NCBI GenBank assembly: GCA_023974075.1
Contig: JAMFTG010000329.1
Coordinates: 62,001 to 126,000 of the forward strand
DNA: 64,000 bases
Source: Chaenocephalus aceratus
Lineage: Eukaryota > Chordata > Actinopteri > Perciformes > Channichthyidae
Direction: 5' to 3'
Shown: positions 59,191-64,000 of the stretch, in pieces
Layout of the letters: every line of letters begins with the position of its first letter
Position numbering within the stretch: position 1 is the first letter of the stretch
The notes under the pieces: generated by a model
Seen by the model: the letters and a program-made list of their open reading frames with translations, nothing else
Told to the model about the DNA's origin: nothing
Database searches by the model: none
Translations under genes and position numbers: made by a program

Positions 59191-60690
59191 CTAACGTCGG
59201 ATGTCTGCTAAAGTGGATGATAGGTTAACACAATATGACAACATAGCATCCTCACACAAAGTGGAGGGAAGAGGACATCCTGGAGCCTTGAGTCCAATCT
59301 GTGGAGGAGCCCCAAAAAGGATTTCAAATGGGCTGAGTTGACTCTGTGTTCTTTTCTGCATCCGCATGTACATCAGCACAATGGGCAGAGCTTGTGTCCA
59401 TGACAGACCTGAGTCTGCACAGAATTTTGCTAGTTTGTTTTTTATTGTGCCGTTCTCTCTTTCCACCCCACCCCCACTCTGTGGATGATAAGCACAATGC
59501 TTTCTGATGTCCATGCCCATGTATTCTTCTATCGGCGTAATGGCCTCATTAGCAAAATGTGAACGGTTGTCGCTATACATTTTGTCTGGTAGTTCGCATC
59601 TAGGAATGATTTCCCTCACTAGTGCCTTTGCCACAGCATTTGCTGTCTGTGCTTTTACTGGGAAAGCTTCAACCCATTTGGACCACATGTCGACCACCAC
59701 CAGACAGTGCTTCTTACCCTCTGATGGGCTAAGCTCAATGAAATCCAGCATTAGGTGCTCAAATGGCCTGGTGGGAGGTGGATGTGCTCCGGGTCCTGTA
59801 ACCTTTACTGGTCTACCAGAATTTTGCATAATGCAAATTAGGCATGCTTCACAGTGCTTTTGAGCTGTTACTGTGAACCCCCTTGTGAACCACTCCTGAT
59901 TTATAGCCTCTAACATCCCTCCTTTTGACACATGATCCAACCCATGTGTCAACTTAGCGAAATGAGGGAAAAAATGTCTTGGGAGACATGGATTGGAATT
60001 TGGACCAACCCAGATGCTGGAGGTTGGGTCAAAAACAGCCCCAGCAGCCTTCCATTGAGCCTTCTCAACTGGTGGAGCTAGCTGCTGCATGGAAGTCAGT
60101 GATGACATTTTGTCAGTGAAGGAGGAGACAGGGATTTTAACAAATGAGTGTGCGTGAGGTGCGAGAGGAATCAGAGCAGCTGCCTTTGCGGCTGAGTCAG
60201 CAGACGCATTTCCTAGGGAAACTGGGTCTGTACTGCTTGCGTGTGCGGCACATTTACAGACTGCAACTTCAGATGGGAGCAGAATGGCGTCAAGTATGCC
60301 TGCAACCAGTACATGGTTAAGTACTGGTTTGCCATCAGATTGCAGAAATTGTCTACACTTCCAAATAGCCCCAAAATCGTGTACTACCCCGAAAGCATAG
60401 CGTGAGTCAGTGTAAATAGTCACGGTTTTGCCTTCTGCAAACGTGCAGGCTTCAGTTAGTGCGATGAGCTCTGCTGCTTGTGCTGAGAGGTGACATGGAA
60501 GTGGTCCAGAACGGAGAACAGCAGAATCTGAAACAACAGAAAAACCCACCCGATTAGTGCCCCCTTGGTCCCGAGAGGCAGACCCATCAACATACAAAAT
60601 GAGGTCAGCGTTGGTCAGAGGAACGTCTTTTAAGTCTGGTCTAGGTGTGCACACCATGAGAAGTTCGTCACCGTCAACAGGCAAAGGCAT
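59191..60690 (-). pseudogene. ERV pol remnant: RNase H plus integrase core
   Basis: A 499-codon open frame. The N-terminal third is RNase H (LILYVDGSASRDQGG; TIYTDSRYAFGV). The integrase zinc region (HHCC type: HVSKGGM then CEACLIC) follows at about 59830-59930. The catalytic core has Asp in LMLDFIE, Asp in YSDNRSHF and Glu in GGGVERENG, so the DDE residues are present. The frame starts at a deletion fusing LTR-proximal DNA to mid-pol, so protease and RT polymerase are missing. It is a defective remnant despite its long open frame. Confidence 0.85.
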
Positions 60691-60852
60691 AAGAGGGTTC
60701 TTACACCTTTTCCAAAATCAAATTCAAGCACTTTTCAAGCATTTTCAAGGTGCATTTTCAAGCTTTTCAAGCATCTTACAGCTATTGTAAATTACATATT
60801 TATATGCACATACTCAAATGATTATTAGGATATAATAAATATTTCCACTACA
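60691..60852 (-). repeat. ERV 5' LTR remnant (copy 2)
   Basis: It ends at CACTACA next to the GTTC target and contains repeated TTTTCAAGCA-type words. It corresponds to 36191-36324. Confidence 0.6.
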
Positions 60853-60856
60853 GTTC

Positions 60857-61000
60857 CCGCACCCGCTCCTGGTTACGTTGCATCTGGCATTCGTCTTTAA
60901 TTTAACCAGTGAAGGCAGTGTTCTCGCCCCCGCTCCTGGTAGACGCTAACCCTGATGCTCCGCCCTCTGTTTAGCGAGCTGACCGGACTGCGCAAAATGC
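60857..61000 (+). mobile_element. DIRS fragment right of ERV (copy 2)
   Basis: Continues CCGCACCCGCTCCTGG as at 36329-36470. Confidence 0.65.
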
Positions 61001-61458
61001 GTCCATGAAGCGCTACGTCATGAACGCAAGAAATCTACCCTCGTGGGGGTGCACTCATGTGATTGGCTTAGAATTGAGGAGACATCCGATTGGCTATAGA
61101 TAGAAAAAATTACGAAAGTACGAATTGGCTGACCGTCAGGAGAGTCTCAAAAATCCCACACACGAATGCACAGCGATCCGTGCACAGAAAGCGGTTTGTG
61201 TTTGCAGGTGCAGGGGATTTAAACGTAAAACAAATATGTGTGGATACAAAATACATATGTAAGACTTTTTCTGTATTTGGATTTTATTTACATGGATATG
61301 AAACGGAACACATTTGTGTGTACATTGAAAAACACAAGTGTGGATCCGGAAATACAAGTGTGAATCCTTTTGCGGATCATGATATACAAGTGTGAATCCT
61401 TCAGTGTGCATGTGTGTATTATGAGACTGTTCTGAGCCCATAAATTACTAGCCATATC
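61001..61458 (-). other. 3' flank of gene E
   Basis: The ACAAGTGTG short-repeat block directly precedes the gene end, with the same 300-bp deletion as gene C. Confidence 0.5.
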
Positions 61459-62594
61459 TTACACATCGCTGTTTTGAATTATCAATGTGTGGATGACAGT
61501 TGAACTGGATGATGACAAAACATTTGCACACTTGTGACTTTTGAAACGATTACGCCATTTAAATCTTTTGTCACAAACATTGCAGCTGTATTTTTCCTCT
61601 CCTGTGTGGACTCTCATGTGTGACTTTAAATTATCACTCCGTAAAAAAGCTTTCTTACAGACTGAGCAGCTGTGTGGATTCTCTCCTGTGTGGATTCTCA
61701 TGTGTGACTTTAAATGTGTACTCTGTGAAAAAGCTTTCTTACAGACTGAGCAGCTGTGTGGTTTCTCTCCTGTGTGGATTCTCATGTGTGTCTTTAAACT
61801 TTCTCTCCGTGAAAAAGCTTTCTTACAGACTGAGCAGCTGTGTGGATTCTCTCCTGTGTGGACTCTCATGTGTTCCTTTAAACGTTCATTCCGTGAAAAA
61901 GCTTTCTTACAGACTGAGCAGCTGTGTGGTTTCTCTCCTGTGTGGAGTCTCATGTGTGTCTTTAAACTATCACTCCATGAAAAAGCTTTCTTACAGACTG
62001 AGCAGCTGTGTGGTTTCTCTCCTGTGTGGACTCTTCTGTGTTTCTTTAAACCTCGACTATGTGAAAAAGCTTTTTTACAGACTGAGCAGCTGAATGGGTT
62101 ATTTTCAGCACTATGTTGTGGATCACTGACAGATTCATGTCTATTTTTCAGTGAGTTTGAGCCTGATGCAGGTTCTCTGGCCTCTTTCCAATCAGCACTG
62201 TCTTCAGTGTCAGGTTCAGAAGAGTCTCCAGTGTGGTCCTCAGTCTTTGGTTGTAAACTGCTCTCTGGATCTGAGTTCCTGGCTGGTTCTGGTCCTCGAC
62301 AGTCATCTCCATCAGCTTCTGTTTCCATGTGTTCAGTTTGTCTTTGATGAGGCTGAGAGGACTGAGGTTTCTCTTTATCATCTTCACTCTTCACAGGGTC
62401 AGGAGTGAAAGTGGACTTGGTGATCTCGGCCTCCTCCAGCTCCTGAAGCTGCTCTCCCTCCTGACTGATCCTGAGTTCCTCCTGTTCCTGCTTAATGTGT
62501 GGGGGGGGCTCTGGGTCCTCCTGGTCCAGACTGGTGCTCCACTCCTGCTGGTCAGGGAGAGGCTCTTCTTTAACCACCAGCAGCTGCTGGACGT
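61459..62594 (-). CDS. ZNF gene E, exon 2 (seven fingers, intact)
   Basis: An intact second exon with the family acceptor (CCTGCAG/ACGTCC). The linker has VKEE, IKQE and VKSE, then six canonical C2H2 fingers and the atypical seventh. After the HKC of the last finger the protein does not end in VGRQLLL as in A, B and D. Instead it reads ANVL, a serine run and a short hydrophobic tail ending NSDV. A deletion of about 304 bp fused the finger array to former downstream DNA and supplied a new stop at 61459. Exon 1 must lie to the right of the window, by analogy about 4-5 kb away. Probably a nuclear DNA-binding protein. Confidence 0.88.
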
Positions 62595-63096
62595 CTGCAG
62601 GAAACAGGCAACACACAGTCAGAACAAACTGTTAAGTGTTAGCATTTAAAAATCTAATCACCCTTAAAATGGGAGACATTTTGCAGCCCTAATTAATGCC
62701 TTTGTTTTTATATTTTCCCATTATCTTTCTTAGTCCCACCTATTGTGTATTTGTGTTGGCTCACTTCACCTCATGTAGCCCAGCCCCTTTCCACTTCCAG
62801 TTAAAAATGAAAAAGGGTTTTTTCTTCTGGCGTTGCACTAGCTGCAATAAACAAGGAATTGTATTTGGGATTGTTCACGGATACACTACGACTACAGAAT
62901 ATAAATCATATTCTGGATTTTTTAACACTTTTGTTTACTAGACAATGCCATATGTGTTCTTTTATTGTTTTTATGTCTTCAATATAAATCTACAAAGTAG
63001 AACCAATTTAAATAAATAAAAAACTTTGAATGAGAAGATGTGTCCAAACTTTTGACTACGTCTAATACTAGTGTATATCTCTCAAAATATATATTC

Positions 63097-63147
<51 letters not shown>
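62595..63147 (-). other. Start of intron 1 of gene E
   Basis: It matches intron sequence of B, C and D, ending in an AT tract. No gene is seen. Confidence 0.6.
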
Positions 63148-63150
<3 letters not shown>

Positions 63151-64000
63151 GGACGGGACTTTAACGCGTTAATTAAGATTAATTAATTACACAAAAATTA
63201 ACGCGTTAAAAAAATTAACGCGTTAAAAAATTTAACGCATTTTAATCGCACTTATTTTTGCACAGCAGAACGTTTCTCACTGGATGAGTTTCAGGCGTAC
63301 CGATTATACTGGAGCACCAACTAACGTTCATGACTTCAGCATGGGACTTCAAACAACAACAAACCACGGTGAACAATAGTCAAACATGAACGAACAAGCT
63401 GATGAGACCGCTTTGGTCGGCCCCGTGGATGGGACATTTTGTTTTAAAAAACGGACGAGTGGAAGCGTCGACAAGAGCACGGTTGTGTGCAAAAAAGAAT
63501 TTGCATATCACCGCAGCACATCAAGCCTAAAGTATCACCTAAATGCAAAGCATGTAGCAGCTAGCGTGGACGTTAGCCCGACTCCGAGTGCAAGGAACCA
63601 CACCCTGACCCAACCCACACTCAACCAGATGACTGGTTTCAGGGCCAGGATAAGTAAGTCCACGTCTGAGAGAATAACCAACTCTCTGGCTCACTGGATT
63701 GCACTCTGGGCTCGACATTAAGGACTGCCCGATGGCCCGGGGCCATCTAGTATTTAGCTCGGGCAATGAAGCCTCACCTGCTGGTTGCCCGATCGGGCAA
63801 TCTATTATGCCAGTATCATGCTCGCGGATCCAGTAATGAGTGACCCGACAGTAAAACTAAACATATCTATAACTCGTTTAGGTAGTTTGAGAGGTAGTTA
63901 AAATAGCTACGTGTGATATTCTAACCTGAAGTGTGTGTTTTGTTCCGCTCACCGCTGCATGTGGTTATGCAGAGCTGCGTGTCGAGTCTCGACTCGTCAG
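63148..64000 (+). mobile_element. hAT element with BED-finger remnant (intron E), partial
   Basis: A copy of 38629-39514. It includes the degenerate BED finger frame (63386-63707) and the start of the nested element at 63708. It runs off the window. The TTAACGCGTTAAAAA words near the left end are fewer than in the gene C copy. Confidence 0.8.

Larger units (their letters stand above)
56557..60852 (-). mobile_element. Class I (gamma-like) ERV, copy 2
   Basis: The same provirus as 31984-36324, with its right target copy GTTC at 60853-60856. The left (3') LTR is truncated by the deletion at 56556/56557. Long open stretches remain in pol and env, but gag, protease and the RT polymerase domain are absent, and frameshifts remain in env and at the pol 3' end. 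It cannot be an autonomous virus. Confidence 0.85.

Overview
This window is vertebrate, and most likely percomorph teleost, nuclear DNA. It has intron-split genes, polydactyl C2H2 zinc-finger (ZNF) genes of a family I recognise as common in percomorph fish, and a dense mix of fish transposon types: L2-type and I/Nimb-type LINEs, DIRS, Gypsy, a class I endogenous retrovirus (ERV), hAT and PIF/Harbinger elements. There is no prokaryotic gene layout, rRNA or CRISPR array.

The only host genes I can support are five tandem paralogues, all on the minus strand, called A to E here. Each has a short first coding exon (about 65 codons, charged and leucine-rich, probably a coiled coil), one intron, and a large second exon. 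The second exon encodes an acidic, proline-rich linker with SUMO-acceptor-like motifs followed by the finger array. Coordinates are: A exon 2 6591-7513, exon 1 12386-12582; B 20061-21652 and 27804-28000; C 36936-38071 and 42286-42481; D 45532-47126 and 53025-53220; E exon 2 61459-62594, with exon 1 beyond the window. D is the only copy that is fully visible and intact (596 aa, 13 fingers). A and B have a one-base insertion in exon 1. C has two offsetting frameshifts in exon 2 with a stop between them. B also has a 3-bp deletion that removes a zinc-binding histidine.

Layout: 1-6590 is repeat-rich DNA 3' of gene A. 6591-12582 is gene A, with two hAT-type elements and an L2 LINE in its intron. 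12583-17711 holds a LINE tail, a DIRS element and a Gypsy gag/LTR piece. From 17712 the sequence is a 25.5-kb two-gene block (genes B+C, 17712-43197), repeated head to tail as genes D+E from 43198 to the window end. In each block the intron of the first gene (B or D) carries a hAT element, a solo LTR containing a second hAT, and an L2 split by a Harbinger element. A 2.3-kb unclassified element with 16-bp inverted ends sits about 205 bp upstream of the start codon. Next come a LINE tail and a DIRS fragment interrupted by an ERV that keeps RNase H, integrase, env and LTR sequence. The second gene (C or E) follows, with a different hAT element in its intron.

Interpretation: this is a young, still-evolving ZNF cluster in which the genes and the transposons around them were amplified together. 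By analogy with tetrapod KRAB-ZNF clusters, the genes are plausible sequence-specific repressors of transposons, but the sequence alone does not prove that. The main caution is that the B+C and D+E blocks are nearly identical, so false duplication of two haplotypes must be excluded. The ERV in the first block also has many single-base indels relative to the second, which may be sequencing error.
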